A DNA stretch of 64,000 bases from CAXXOK01 sp963663285 (GTDB taxonomy: Bacteria; Bacillota; Clostridia; Christensenellales; Aristaeellaceae), in contig CAXXNI010000002.1 in the NCBI GenBank assembly GCA_963663285.2, positions 1,488,001 through 1,552,000 of the forward strand, written 5' to 3'. Shown in pieces: positions 50,941 to 59,417 of the stretch; the stretch's first letter is position 1, and the number at the start of each line of letters is the position of its first letter. The notes under the pieces are model-generated. The model searched no databases, had not been told where the DNA came from, and saw only the letters and a list, made by a program, of their open reading frames with translations. A program made the position numbers and the translations under genes.

Positions 50941-50960
50941 ATTGCCATGCGCATGGCAAT
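50941..50960. promoter_or_regulatory. Perfect 20-bp palindrome upstream of lacZ
   Basis: Half-site ATTGCCATGC and its exact complement with a central CG, as in LacI/GalR operators. It lies about 250 bases before the lacZ start; no T run follows, so a terminator is unlikely. Role inferred. Confidence 0.4.
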
Positions 50961-51052
50961 AAACCCCTTTATACCAAGAGGATGATGTATTCCCTTGGAA
51001 CCACCGGAAGTTTTAACATAATCGGCTCACTTTTGAATCCGGTTAAACATAG

Positions 51053-51087
51053 AAAAAGCACGACCTGTGCATACCGCAAGGTCGCGC
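51053..51087 (-). terminator. Terminator of plsY
   Basis: On the minus strand GCGCGACCT (51087-51079) pairs with AGGTCGTGC (51066-51058) with one mismatch, followed by TTTTT. Confidence 0.7.
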
Positions 51088-51259
51088 TTGTTAAATCCGT
51101 TTCTTCTTCCCATTACCGTTCATTCAAATGATTGTCAAACAGAATGGGCGCATCTGCCTTCACGGAAATCCGTACAGATTAAAATTCCCTTACAGCCTCC
51201 GTGTTCCGTTCCGTCAGAAATTCGGTGTGCCGCCTGTTGCCAGTGTAACCGGCATCCGG

Positions 51260-51910
51260 CTATTCCGTTTTTGTCGGCGTTTCTTTTTCCTCGGCACGTT
51301 TACCAATTTTATTCTCGGTGCCTTTCAGCAGCCGTCCAATGTTTGTACGGTGCCGTACCACAACCAGTACAAACAGCGCAGCGGTAAATGCGTACAATGC
51401 CCATTGCCCGGGATTGAAGGCCATCGTCAATACCATATAGCAGCATACCATCACCATGCTGCCCAGGCTGATGTACCGTGTTGTTGCAATCACCAATACA
51501 AACGCGGCTATGGAGATAATCCCCAGCAGCGGATTGACAAAAAAGATCACCGCCGCTGTGCAGGCAACACCCTTACCGCCTTTAAAGCCGAAGAAACAGG
51601 GCCAATTATGGCCGATGACCGCACCGAGACCGCCAAGCATCATACCAAAGCCCGGAATGCCAAACGTCGTACCCGGTAAAAGCAGGCTGCCAACCCAGCA
51701 GGCCAATGTCGCTTTGATGAAATCGCCTAAAAATGTAATCAAGCCCCGCTTGAGTCCCAGTACCCGGAGTACGTTGCTGGCGCCGGTATTATGGCTGCCA
51801 ACTGTACGGATATTTACGCCTGCTTTGTTGCTAACCAGAATACCTGTGGAGATACATCCCAGCAGATAGCCGGCTACGGCGATTGCTAAAGACAGAAGAA
51901 CTTGTTGCAT
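51260..51910 (-). CDS. plsY: Glycerol-3-phosphate acyltransferase
   Basis: 216 residues with about five to seven membrane helices. It moves an acyl group from acyl-phosphate to glycerol-3-phosphate, the first step of phospholipid synthesis in Gram-positive bacteria. The three conserved motifs are seen: SHNTGASNVLR (~38-48), GHNWPCFFGFKGGKGVA (~100-116), and a third region near residue 175-190. A charged C-terminal tail (~195-216) is extra. ATG 51910 follows AAGGAG. Downstream of hom. Confidence 0.94.
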   Translation of the reverse strand: MQQVLLSLAIAVAGYLLGCISTGILVSNKAGVNIRTVGSHNTGASNVLRVLGLKRGLITFLGDFIKATLACWVGSLLLPGTTFGIPGFGMMLGGLGAVIGHNWPCFFGFKGGKGVACTAAVIFFVNPLLGIISIAAFVLVIATTRYISLGSMVMVCCYMVLTMAFNPGQWALYAFTAALFVLVVVRHRTNIGRLLKGTENKIGKRAEEKETPTKTE

Positions 51911-52023
51911 ACTCTTTCTCCTTACGCATGGTTTTGGCGTTGCTCACACGACGCGGTAAAAATGCTGTCGCTCAGCACGCGCTGTCGTCCCATCGTTTTC
52001 ATCGTTACGTCATCATCCAGAAG

Positions 52024-52029
52024 ATTATA
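52024..52029 (-). promoter_or_regulatory. -10 element upstream of plsY
   Basis: TATAAT on the minus strand, about 115 bases before the plsY start; no clear -35 was identified. Confidence 0.4.
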
Positions 52030-52037
52030 CCATGAAA

Positions 52038-52064
52038 CGCCGCCCGCTGGCAAAACGGGTGGCG
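52038..52064 (-). terminator. Hairpin after the homoserine dehydrogenase gene
   Basis: On the minus strand CGCCACCCG pairs with CGGGCGGCG, with one G-T pair, and only TTT follows. Weak terminator candidate between hom and plsY. Confidence 0.4.
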
Positions 52065-52123
52065 TCCCGGATGAACTGCCGCAAAACACATGTTTTGCGC
52101 GTTGTTGCTGGTTTTATGCAATA

Positions 52124-53407
52124 CTATTCCTGTTCTACGCGAATCATACTTTCTACGCTGGCAACCTGCTCATCCAGCGCCGCAACCGCACGCTGCATGG
52201 CTTTTTCACCTGCCATATGGGTAATAACCACCAAGGTAACGCAATCGTCCTGCCGCTCTCCTTTTTGCTGTACAGCGGCAATGCTGACTCCCTCATCGGC
52301 AAAGCATTTGGCAACATGGCTCAATACGCCGGGTTCATCCCGCGCCATCATGCGAATGTAGAAGGGACATTGCCAGTTGGTGTTATTCACCAGCGCAACC
52401 TTCGGGTTTACTTCGTTTTCAAACGTCGGATACTGGTGCTGGCAAGCGCTGGCTGCCCGTTCCAGATCGCTGACAATCGCACTGGCCGTAGGCAGATCGC
52501 CCGCGCCGCGGCCTAGGAACATCATTTCCTTGCAGGCATGTCCATGTAAATATACGGCATTAAACGAGCCGGATACGTTTGCCAGCGGATGATCGCTTTG
52601 GATAAACGTCGGATGGACACGTGTTTCCACTTTCAAGCCATCCCGTTTGGCAATTGCCAGCAGTTTCAGCGTATAGCCCAGTTCCTGCCCGCAGCGGATA
52701 TCCTCAGCGCTGATATGCGTGATTCCTTCCACATACACATCCTCAAAAGGCACCCGCCCGTGAAACGCTAGAGAGGCAAGAATGCTCAGTTTATACGCCG
52801 CGTCAAGGCCTTCCACATCCGCAGCAGGGTCCGGTTCCGCCAAGCCCAGACGCTGCGCATCTTTGAGTACCTCGGCGTAATCTTCTCCGTTCTTACTCAT
52901 GCGGGTGAGGATATAGTTAGTCGTTCCATTTACAATACCATAGATTTTATCAATCCGGTTGGCTTGCAGGCTCTCCTCCAGTGAGTGGATAATGGGAATG
53001 GCGCCGCATACCGCAGCTTCGTAGTACAAGCCCGCGCCGGTCGCTTTCGCCGCCTTTTGCAGCTCATGCCAATGCAGTGCAAAAGCAACTTTGTTGGCGG
53101 TTACCACGGTTTTTCCGGCTTTCAGCGCACGAAGCATCAGCGAATACGCCGGCTCTTCCCCGCCTAAAAACTCTGCAACTATTTCAATGCCCGGATCATT
53201 TAGCACGTCATCCGGGTTATCGGTCAGCACACCCTGCGGAAACTGAATATCCCGCTCTTTATGCAAATCGCGAACAAGCACTTTTTTGATGGTAAACCGC
53301 AGGCCCGCACGATGTTCAATATCTTTCCCGAAGCCTTCCAGCAAGCGCCATACGCCGCTGCCGACATTACCGCAGCCTAAAAACCCGATGGAAATTTCCC
53401 TTATCAT
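52124..53407 (-). CDS. hom: Homoserine dehydrogenase
   Basis: 427 residues. It reduces aspartate semialdehyde to homoserine on the way to threonine and methionine. NAD(P) motif IGFLGCGNVGSGV (6-18); TANKVAFALHW (~103, with the active-site Lys); GIVNGTTNYILTRM (~158); DPAADVEGLDAAYKLSILASLAF (~195, catalytic Asp/Lys); and a C-terminal ACT domain (~350-427, from IRMMARDEPGVLSHVAKCF), probably for threonine feedback. ATG 53407 is 21 bases after coaX. thrB and thrC are not adjacent. Confidence 0.94.
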   Translation of the reverse strand: MIREISIGFLGCGNVGSGVWRLLEGFGKDIEHRAGLRFTIKKVLVRDLHKERDIQFPQGVLTDNPDDVLNDPGIEIVAEFLGGEEPAYSLMLRALKAGKTVVTANKVAFALHWHELQKAAKATGAGLYYEAAVCGAIPIIHSLEESLQANRIDKIYGIVNGTTNYILTRMSKNGEDYAEVLKDAQRLGLAEPDPAADVEGLDAAYKLSILASLAFHGRVPFEDVYVEGITHISAEDIRCGQELGYTLKLLAIAKRDGLKVETRVHPTFIQSDHPLANVSGSFNAVYLHGHACKEMMFLGRGAGDLPTASAIVSDLERAASACQHQYPTFENEVNPKVALVNNTNWQCPFYIRMMARDEPGVLSHVAKCFADEGVSIAAVQQKGERQDDCVTLVVITHMAGEKAMQRAVAALDEQVASVESMIRVEQE

Positions 53408-53428
53408 GATCCGATCTTCCTTTCGTGC

Positions 53429-54196
53429 TTAGCGGTTGCGATCATAAAGGATTCGTAAGCCTTTGAGCGTCAGCAGACCGTCCAGCTTGTCAATACAGTG
53501 GTCATCCTGCGCTACCAGCACAGCCATGCCGCCGGTAGCCACCACGAATGCTTTGGGAGCATTCAGTTCCTTGCGCATTCGCTTTACCAGATAATCCACC
53601 TGGCCGATATAGCCGTAAATCAATCCGGATTGCAGGTTGGTAATCGTTGTGCGGCCAATAACCGTTTCCGGTTTAATCAGTTCAAATCTCGGCAGCTTGG
53701 AGGTACGGCCCACCAGGGCTTCGCTGGCAAGCTTAATCCCCGGGCAAATACATCCGCCCAGAAAATTTCCCTTGGCATCCAGCGCGCCGAAGGTGGTAGC
53801 CGTACCAAAATCGATGAAGATGCAGGGCCCTCCATACTGCTCAAACGCCGCAACGGCGTTGGCAATACGGTCGCTGCCCAATTCGCGCGGATTTTCATAC
53901 TTCAGGTTTATACCGGTTTTTATACCGGGTTCCACCATCATGGGCGTGACGCCGAAATAGTTTTTACACATATGTTCCAGCGTAAAATTAATCGTCGGAA
54001 CTACGCTGGAAATAGCAACGCCTTCCACATCTTTCGTATCCACTTTTTCATGGTTGAATAGATTGGACAGTAAAATGCCATACTCGTCGGATGTATAGGT
54101 TTTACTGGTAGATATGCGCCAGTATTTAACCATTTCCTTGCCTTCAAACAGGGCGGTTTTGATGTTCGTATTGCCCACGTCCATGGTGAGGATCAT
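53429..54196 (-). CDS. coaX: Type III pantothenate kinase
   Basis: 255 residues of the ASKHA fold. It phosphorylates pantothenate, the first step of coenzyme A synthesis, and is not feedback-inhibited by CoA as CoaA is. Seen: the phosphate motif LTMDVGNTNIKTALF (3-17), ENPRELGSDRIANAVAA (~100-116) and FIDFGTATTFGAL (~126-138). It lies 67 bases after an ECF S-component gene, which may bring in its substrate. Ribosome site AAAGGAG. Confidence 0.94.
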   Translation of the reverse strand: MILTMDVGNTNIKTALFEGKEMVKYWRISTSKTYTSDEYGILLSNLFNHEKVDTKDVEGVAISSVVPTINFTLEHMCKNYFGVTPMMVEPGIKTGINLKYENPRELGSDRIANAVAAFEQYGGPCIFIDFGTATTFGALDAKGNFLGGCICPGIKLASEALVGRTSKLPRFELIKPETVIGRTTITNLQSGLIYGYIGQVDYLVKRMRKELNAPKAFVVATGGMAVLVAQDDHCIDKLDGLLTLKGLRILYDRNR

Positions 54197-54263
54197 GCAA
54201 TTTCTCCTTTATCCTTTTCATCCGCAGCAACAAAGCCGTCGCAACGGATGAAAAGCATATGCT

Positions 54264-55019
54264 TTACTTCGCGGGGGTTCCGGCCGAATCCGCCGATGTC
54301 GTACCCGCGGTGTTCGCTCCCTTTATACGGGTATGCTTGCCCCTCCGGTTTACCGCATCCACGGCAATTTTCACAAGAGGCACCAGCAGCGCAGCCGCCG
54401 CAGCCTCCGCAAGGCCGTAGGGAACGCCGACAATTGCAACCAGCCATGCGCCTGCGTTATTCAGGTAACCGGCTCCCGCATCGCCGGTGGATACCAGCCC
54501 GTTAATCATATCTGTCAAGTTTAATTCAAGAAAGCCAGTACTTTGCGTACCAGTATACAGCAGAATGATCATCCCAAGGCATAACACCGTATTGGTCAGC
54601 GAACCGACTGCGGCAGCGATACCGACGCCCAGCTTATCCAGCTTTCTTTTCCCTTTAAACACGGAATACCAAAGCGAGTACACTGCCCATGCCGTCAGCG
54701 GAATGATCAAGCGCGGGATTACGCTTACCAACGGATCCCTGAAAAACAGGTTCAGACCCACCGCTCCGGTTTCCCACGCGCTGATCAGGCTGGAAACGCC
54801 AAACACCAGACCAACCACAAGCCCCGCTATTGGCCCTTCCACCAAAGCGGCCAGGATCACGGGAATGTGTACAATCGTAATGGATGGCAAAGGCGGCGGG
54901 AGCATGATCATTCCTACATTGGTGAATGTCAGCAAAACGGTAATGGCAGATAGCATCGCAATAACCACCAAGCGACGTGTGTTCAGGGATGATTTTTGCT
55001 TTCCGGTTTTTGTATTCAT
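54264..55019 (-). CDS. ECF transporter S component, possibly for pantothenate
   Basis: 251 residues with about six membrane helices. The opening RRLVVIAMLSAITVLLTFTNVGMIMLPPPLPSITIVHIPVILAALVEGP is the ECF-type S component pattern for water-soluble vitamins. Being directly upstream of coaX it is best read as PanT (pantothenate), but the sequence alone does not fix the vitamin. ATG 55019 follows CGGAGGAAAA. A ~160-base structured leader precedes it. The C-terminal tail (~225-251) is rich in Ala, Thr and Gly. Confidence 0.78.
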   Translation of the reverse strand: MNTKTGKQKSSLNTRRLVVIAMLSAITVLLTFTNVGMIMLPPPLPSITIVHIPVILAALVEGPIAGLVVGLVFGVSSLISAWETGAVGLNLFFRDPLVSVIPRLIIPLTAWAVYSLWYSVFKGKRKLDKLGVGIAAAVGSLTNTVLCLGMIILLYTGTQSTGFLELNLTDMINGLVSTGDAGAGYLNNAGAWLVAIVGVPYGLAEAAAAALLVPLVKIAVDAVNRRGKHTRIKGANTAGTTSADSAGTPAK

Positions 55020-55195
55020 TTGTTTTCCTCCGTTCGAGTTCGCATAGGATACCCGACGATTGGGAACCAATGCTTGCAAGCTAACGCTTTGCAGCCGGTT
55101 CCGATGCCAAAATGAATTGGCGGTAACGTAGTGTCCGAAGCGTGTTGCGTCCGATCCCGAAGGTATCAGCGCTGCCCCGAGTACTTATTATAGCG
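55020..55195 (-). promoter_or_regulatory. Structured leader of the ECF S component-coaX-hom transcript
   Basis: A -10 TATAAT (minus strand, 55192-55187) with TTTACT 17 bases upstream gives a leader of ~160 bases. It contains several stems, among them a long one at 55059-55100 (GGAACC...GGTTCC with an inner GCTGCAA/TTGC-AAGC). I do not recognise a known riboswitch class. It may sense a vitamin or CoA-related ligand; speculative. Confidence 0.35.
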
Positions 55196-55299
55196 GGAAA
55201 GCAGGAAAAAGTAAACCGCACTGCATCCTCCGCCACAAAACGTTTGCATTCTGGATAATGCTTGCACAAGAAGCACCCCGTGCACAAATAACATCAGGT

Positions 55300-55363
55300 A
55301 AAACGCCCCATGTCTGCAACGAGTCAAACGGCAAGCGTTTTCTTCGCGGCAAACATGGGGCGT
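55300..55363 (-). terminator. Terminator of the efp-CD1247-like operon
   Basis: On the minus strand ACGCCCCATGT (55363-55353) pairs perfectly with ACATGGGGCGT (55313-55303), with an internal hairpin in the loop and TTTT after it. Confidence 0.65.
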
Positions 55364-55384
55364 CTATTAATTTTAGGGGAAGGT

Positions 55385-55819
55385 TTATTCCTCGTCGTCC
55401 CCTTCACCCTCAAAGGCATCGGGAAAGAACGGTTTATGACAATTCGGGCACAGCGGGCTTTCGTCAAAGTCGATATCAGCGGCTTTGATTTGCATGGTTT
55501 TTCCGCAATGCGGACAATCGAAAGACAACTCCTCGTTCTCATCGAACTCCTCGTCGTCGTCCTCATCGTCCAGCTCATCGTCATATTCATCATCATCGCC
55601 AAAAAGCGCATCTTCAATGTCGCCCAGATCACTGTCAATAGACTCCATATACTCGTCTAGCTCGTCTACATCGTCTTCGATTGTTTTGATCTTCTGCGCC
55701 ATTTCATCCATTACTGCAAGCATTTCCAGCATCAGGCGGTTTTCATTTTTCTCCTTGTCCAGGTTCAGCCCTTCTGCGAGGCCGCGCAGGTAAGAAGTGC
55801 GATCCGTAATACTGCTCAT
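55385..55819 (-). CDS. CD1247-like acidic protein with a zinc ribbon
   Basis: 144 residues. The N-terminal ~60 residues are a helical, probably coiled-coil domain (LRGLAEGLNLDKEKNENRLM), as in Clostridial CD1247-type proteins. A strikingly acidic stretch of Asp/Glu follows (~62-96), then a zinc ribbon with CPHC (~101) and CPNC (~124), and an acidic end. The role is unknown; it is regularly found beside efp. ATG 55819 follows GAAAGGAAA. Transcribed after EF-P. Confidence 0.75.
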   Translation of the reverse strand: MSSITDRTSYLRGLAEGLNLDKEKNENRLMLEMLAVMDEMAQKIKTIEDDVDELDEYMESIDSDLGDIEDALFGDDDEYDDELDDEDDDEEFDENEELSFDCPHCGKTMQIKAADIDFDESPLCPNCHKPFFPDAFEGEGDDEE

Positions 55820-55905
55820 ACTCGTTTCCTTTCCCCCATACTATGATTGGGGATAGCGTCGTTTGGATTTTACAGGCTTGGCGACCACTGGTTGCATACA
55901 GCGTA

Positions 55906-56463
55906 TTAGCAGCGCTCCATGTACTCGCCAACGCGGGTATCTACACGGATGCGGTCGCCGGTGTTGATAAACAGCGGCACCTGCAGCGTATATCCGGTTT
56001 CCAACGTCGCGGGCTTGTAGGTGTTGCTTGCCGTATCGCCTTTGAAGCCGGGCTCGGTATCAGTTACTTCCAGTTCTACAAAGTTGGGAGCCGCTACGCT
56101 GAACGCGCTGCCCTTGAAGAACCGAACCGTAACGTTGGTGCCTTCTTTTACAAAGGGAATGGCATCCTCCACCTGTTCCTTGTTCAGGGGAATCTGCTCA
56201 TACGTTTCCAGATCCATGAAGTAGTACAAATCGCCATCGGCATAAACATACTGCATGTCCTTGGTTTCAATAATGGCACGCGGCATTTTGTCCGTAGGGT
56301 TAAAGCTGCGCTCAACCACCGCGCCGGTCATGATGTTCTTAATCTTCGTGCGTACAAAAGCCGCTCCTTTGCCGGGTTTCACGTGCTGAAAATCTACGAT
56401 GTTCCACACGCCGCCATCCCATTCAATGGTAACGCCCTTCCTGAATTCTCCCGCTGTAATCAT
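55906..56463 (-). CDS. efp: Translation elongation factor P
   Basis: 185 residues, three beta-barrel domains. It helps ribosomes through polyproline stretches. The tip loop reads VKPGKGAAF, with the Lys that is modified in many bacteria near residue 32. The conserved middle part (DLETYEQIPL ~115) and C-terminal GDRIRVDTRVGEYMER are present. No modification enzyme gene lies nearby. ATG 56463 follows CGGAGGAAC. It lies 91 bases after the peptidase gene, the usual pepP/papA-efp order of Bacillota. Confidence 0.96.
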   Translation of the reverse strand: MITAGEFRKGVTIEWDGGVWNIVDFQHVKPGKGAAFVRTKIKNIMTGAVVERSFNPTDKMPRAIIETKDMQYVYADGDLYYFMDLETYEQIPLNKEQVEDAIPFVKEGTNVTVRFFKGSAFSVAAPNFVELEVTDTEPGFKGDTASNTYKPATLETGYTLQVPLFINTGDRIRVDTRVGEYMERC

Positions 56464-56554
56464 AGGTGTTCCTCCGTTCGTGTTTGTGGGGATTCCGCCG
56501 GAACTGCCTGCGGCATCTGCGGCGCACAGCGCCCTCTGCCTGTGTCCCGTCCGG

Positions 56555-57622
56555 TTACAATATCACCAATTCTCTGGTGGGTAAGGTGAGTACGCGGCAG
56601 CCTTCTTTGAGGACTACCACGGTGTTCTCAATGCGTACGCCGCCAATACCCGGCAGGTAAATGCCCGGTTCCACCGTCATTAACTGGTTTTCAACCAGCG
56701 TTCCGGTTGCAGCCGCGCTGAAACGGGGGCTTTCGTGAATTTCAATCCCCAAACTATGCCCAAGCCCGTGACCAAAACGCCCTGCAAAACCTTGCGCATC
56801 GATATAATCCCGGGCAATTGCGTCTATCGCATGGCAGTCGCCGCCCGCGCGTACGGCATCCTGCGCCGTTTGCTGGGCAACAAGCACGGTTTCGTAAACC
56901 TGTTTCATTTCCGCGCTGGGCTGCCCCAGCGCCACCGTACGGGTCATATCGGCACAATAGCCGCCGACTTTCGCGCCAAAATCCATGGTGATCATATCAC
57001 CTTTTTGGATGCGGTAATCGCCAGGCACAGCATGCGGCAGCGAACCGTTGGCCCCCGCAGCCACGATGGTGGAAAACGCAAGCCCATCCGCGCCGTGGGA
57101 AAGCATATCATATTCCAATAGCGCAGCAAGCTCCCGCTCGGTCATGCCTTCATGGATGGAAGCGAGGATACGCTCAAAGGAGTCGCCCGTGATTTTGCAC
57201 GCCTTTTCAATCAGGGCAATTTCCGTTTCGTCCTTCACCTGACGCAGCAGCTCAATATCATTATTGAGCGCTTTCCACGCAACGCCGTCTGTGGCGGCTT
57301 GCGCCACGGTAAAGGTACGTACTGTTACGGCGTCATCTTCGTAATACAGTTTGTTTACGTTCCACGCCGCGCAAAACGCCGCAGCGACCTGTTCATGCGT
57401 CCGGCCTTTTTCGATGCTGAGAATTTCAAACCCTTCGCATTGTTTCTCCGCCTGCTCAACATAACGGAAATCCGTTACCACCGCACGGTTTTTATACCCA
57501 ATCAACGCCAGTCCTTCGCCTGTAAATCCTGTCAGGTAAAAAAGATTGGCCGGTTTATAAATAATAACCGCTTCGTTTTCCTGCAGATGGATTGCTTCCA
57601 GCAATTTCTGCACACGCGTCAT
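56555..57622 (-). CDS. Xaa-Pro aminopeptidase (M24B family)
   Basis: 355 residues. It removes N-terminal residues that precede proline. An N-terminal creatinase-like domain (LTGFTGEGLALI ~30) precedes the pita-bread metallopeptidase domain (~130-355). The two-metal ligands are Asp in MTMDFGAKVGGYCADMTRT (~217 and ~228), His in GHGLGHSLGIEIHE (~295), and Glu near 322 (TVEPGIYLPG) and 336 (GVRIENT). ATG 57622 follows a GGAAAGGGAAG stretch; a GTG at 57646 gives a longer form without a ribosome site. Sits upstream of efp. Confidence 0.92.
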   Translation of the reverse strand: MTRVQKLLEAIHLQENEAVIIYKPANLFYLTGFTGEGLALIGYKNRAVVTDFRYVEQAEKQCEGFEILSIEKGRTHEQVAAAFCAAWNVNKLYYEDDAVTVRTFTVAQAATDGVAWKALNNDIELLRQVKDETEIALIEKACKITGDSFERILASIHEGMTERELAALLEYDMLSHGADGLAFSTIVAAGANGSLPHAVPGDYRIQKGDMITMDFGAKVGGYCADMTRTVALGQPSAEMKQVYETVLVAQQTAQDAVRAGGDCHAIDAIARDYIDAQGFAGRFGHGLGHSLGIEIHESPRFSAAATGTLVENQLMTVEPGIYLPGIGGVRIENTVVVLKEGCRVLTLPTRELVIL

Positions 57623-57811
57623 GCTGTGTTTCACTTCCCTTTCCACTACAATTGCCCTGCGCGCTGGGCGCTGCGGGCAATCGCATCGACTATTGTATCA
57701 TAAACACAGCTGTTGCGCTATGCCTTTTCCGCATTTCACATGCTTTTTCCCAAGCTCGCCAGTTTACGCTCCGTGTATATAACATACGGCTGCCGCAATT
57801 GCGCTGAGTGC

Positions 57812-58429
57812 TTAGTATCCAAGCGCCTCTTCTACCCACAGCACCGTCATCCTGCGGCCTCTTGGCACACGGTCCAGTACAACCGTTGCATTGCACATAC
57901 ACTGCGGCCCGCATTCATCCGGCTTGCAAAATCCGGTAAGTGCGCAGGGCGTTTGCAAGCCCAGCCTGCGCGCGTTTTGCGGGCAAGCCGTTTGCTTGAT
58001 GCGAGCAATCGCCGTATTGATGCCGCCGTCCACCCATTTGGAGTGGCTGATAACGAAATAAACCATTTCCGGCCCATCCAATATTGCGCCGACACGGTTG
58101 CAATTGCCATCGATAAAGACAAGGCTGCCGTTTTTTGTTACAGCGTTTGCAGAAGAAAGGTAAATATCCGCCTTGCGGCTGTTTTCCCGGATCATCGGCA
58201 CATCCTCTGGTTTAGCTCCCCAGGAGGTATACGTGGCGCAGCCCTTTTCCCGCAGAGCCGGAAGCACGTCAATATCGCGTACCGATACGGAACCGCCCAC
58301 GCCGACACTGCTGCCTGCCTGTATATGCCCCAGCAGGTACTCTTTTGCCTGCACGGCCGTTTCCAATTCTATCACGGCAAAACCGTGTTTACGCATACTT
58401 TCAATTGCCGCCAGCATTTGCTGCTCCAT
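57812..58429 (-). CDS. LUD-domain protein (LutC/YkgG-like, DUF162)
   Basis: 205 residues. The LUD fold shows GSSVGVGGSVSVRDI (~38-52), YLSSANAVTKNGSLVFIDGNCNRVGAI (~89-115) and GPEMVYFVISHSKWV (~118). C-terminal cysteines (CPQNARR, CKPDECGPQCMC ~168-180) could bind a metal cluster. LutC-type proteins join lactate oxidation with LutA/LutB, but those genes are absent here, and stand-alone LUD proteins have unknown roles. ATG 58429 follows AAGGAGG. Single gene with its own -10 (TATACT, minus strand, near 58559-58554). Confidence 0.85.
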   Translation of the reverse strand: MEQQMLAAIESMRKHGFAVIELETAVQAKEYLLGHIQAGSSVGVGGSVSVRDIDVLPALREKGCATYTSWGAKPEDVPMIRENSRKADIYLSSANAVTKNGSLVFIDGNCNRVGAILDGPEMVYFVISHSKWVDGGINTAIARIKQTACPQNARRLGLQTPCALTGFCKPDECGPQCMCNATVVLDRVPRGRRMTVLWVEEALGY

Positions 58430-58616
58430 AACTGTTCCTCCTTGTTGCGCGGTTCACGCCTTGCTGTGTGTTCGCACAGTTTGTGTGTTCGCCTGCGCAT
58501 TGCTCCTGTACTCCATCTGCAAAACACACTCGAACCCGCTTGTTGATACCGTTAGTATAGCACAGTCGCCGCGGGGCGTAAAGCAAACAGGCCATAGGTT
58601 TTCGCTGTGTTGGCAG

Positions 58617-58656
58617 AATAAAACAAACGCCCCGTAAGCAGCAAGGCCAACGGGGC
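58617..58656 (-). terminator. Terminator of the radC-ydcF-rsmG operon
   Basis: On the minus strand GCCCCGT (58656-58650) pairs with ACGGGGC (58635-58629), followed by GTTTGTTTTATT. Confidence 0.75.
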
Positions 58657-58676
58657 GCAAAGGGGGTTATAGTTAA

Positions 58677-59417
58677 TTATTCAATGCCCAGAGGCATTTT
58701 GGCAGGCGTACCCGCTTTACGGGGATAGAGTTTGTTGGCAGGCCCATGTTTACGGCTTACCACGAGGCAGTGCTGCCAATCTGGATGTCCCGGCAATGCA
58801 ACAGGGCGCAGCTGCGGTATGCTGCCGCCAAGCAGTCTGGCGGCTCTTGCAGCCGCTTCTTGCTCCTCCGCCGCCGACGGGCCTTTGTAGCATAGGGCGC
58901 AGCCGCCGATTTGCACAAACGGCAAAAGCAACTCCATCAGCACCGGAGCAGCGGCTACCGCGCGTGCGGTAGCGACGGTGAACCTTTCGCGGTATGCTGG
59001 GTTATGCGCCGCATCCTCGGCGCGCGCATGCAGCGTTTGCACATTGGTAAGCTCCAGCGTTTCAATGACGGCATCCAAAAACTTCAAGCGCTTTGCCAAT
59101 GAATCCAGCAACAGCACTTTCATATCCGGCCGGGCAATCGCCAACAGAAGACCGGGCAAACCCGCACCGCTGCCGACATCAATCAGCGACGCATTTTCCG
59201 GAAACAAATCTGTAAACTGAAGCGGTGCGAGCGAATCCAGATAGTGGCGGTCCAGCATTGTCTCCAGGCTGGCATCCCCCGTCAGGTTCATGCGGCTGTT
59301 CCATTCCACAAGCATCTCATGATAAACAGCCAGCCGACCAGCTGTAAGCGCATCTACCAGTATGCCCAGTCTATCCAGCCCGTTTTGAAACTCTTTCTGT
59401 TTGCTTTCTCCGCTCAC
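58677..59417 (-). CDS. rsmG: 16S rRNA (guanine-527-N7)-methyltransferase
   Basis: 246 residues. It methylates G527 in the 530 loop of 16S rRNA; loss gives low-level streptomycin resistance in other bacteria. Seen: NLTGDASLETMLDRHYLDSLAPL (~45-66), the AdoMet motif LIDVGSGAGLPGLLLAIARPDMKVLLLD (~78-105) and TARAVAAAPVLMELLLPFV (~150). GTG 59417 overlaps the ydcF stop by 4 bases (GTGA), so it is translationally coupled. Usually near gidA/parAB at the origin; here it is with radC. Confidence 0.94.
   Translation of the reverse strand: MSGESKQKEFQNGLDRLGILVDALTAGRLAVYHEMLVEWNSRMNLTGDASLETMLDRHYLDSLAPLQFTDLFPENASLIDVGSGAGLPGLLLAIARPDMKVLLLDSLAKRLKFLDAVIETLELTNVQTLHARAEDAAHNPAYRERFTVATARAVAAAPVLMELLLPFVQIGGCALCYKGPSAAEEQEAAARAARLLGGSIPQLRPVALPGHPDWQHCLVVSRKHGPANKLYPRKAGTPAKMPLGIE

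Larger units (their letters stand above)
50691..51259. other. Gene-free stretch upstream of lacZ
   Basis: No coding region stands out. It contains the perfect 20-bp palindrome at 50941-50960 and the plsY terminator at 51053-51087. The first 250 bases before lacZ are A/T-rich and should hold its promoter, but I could not choose one. Confidence 0.5.
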
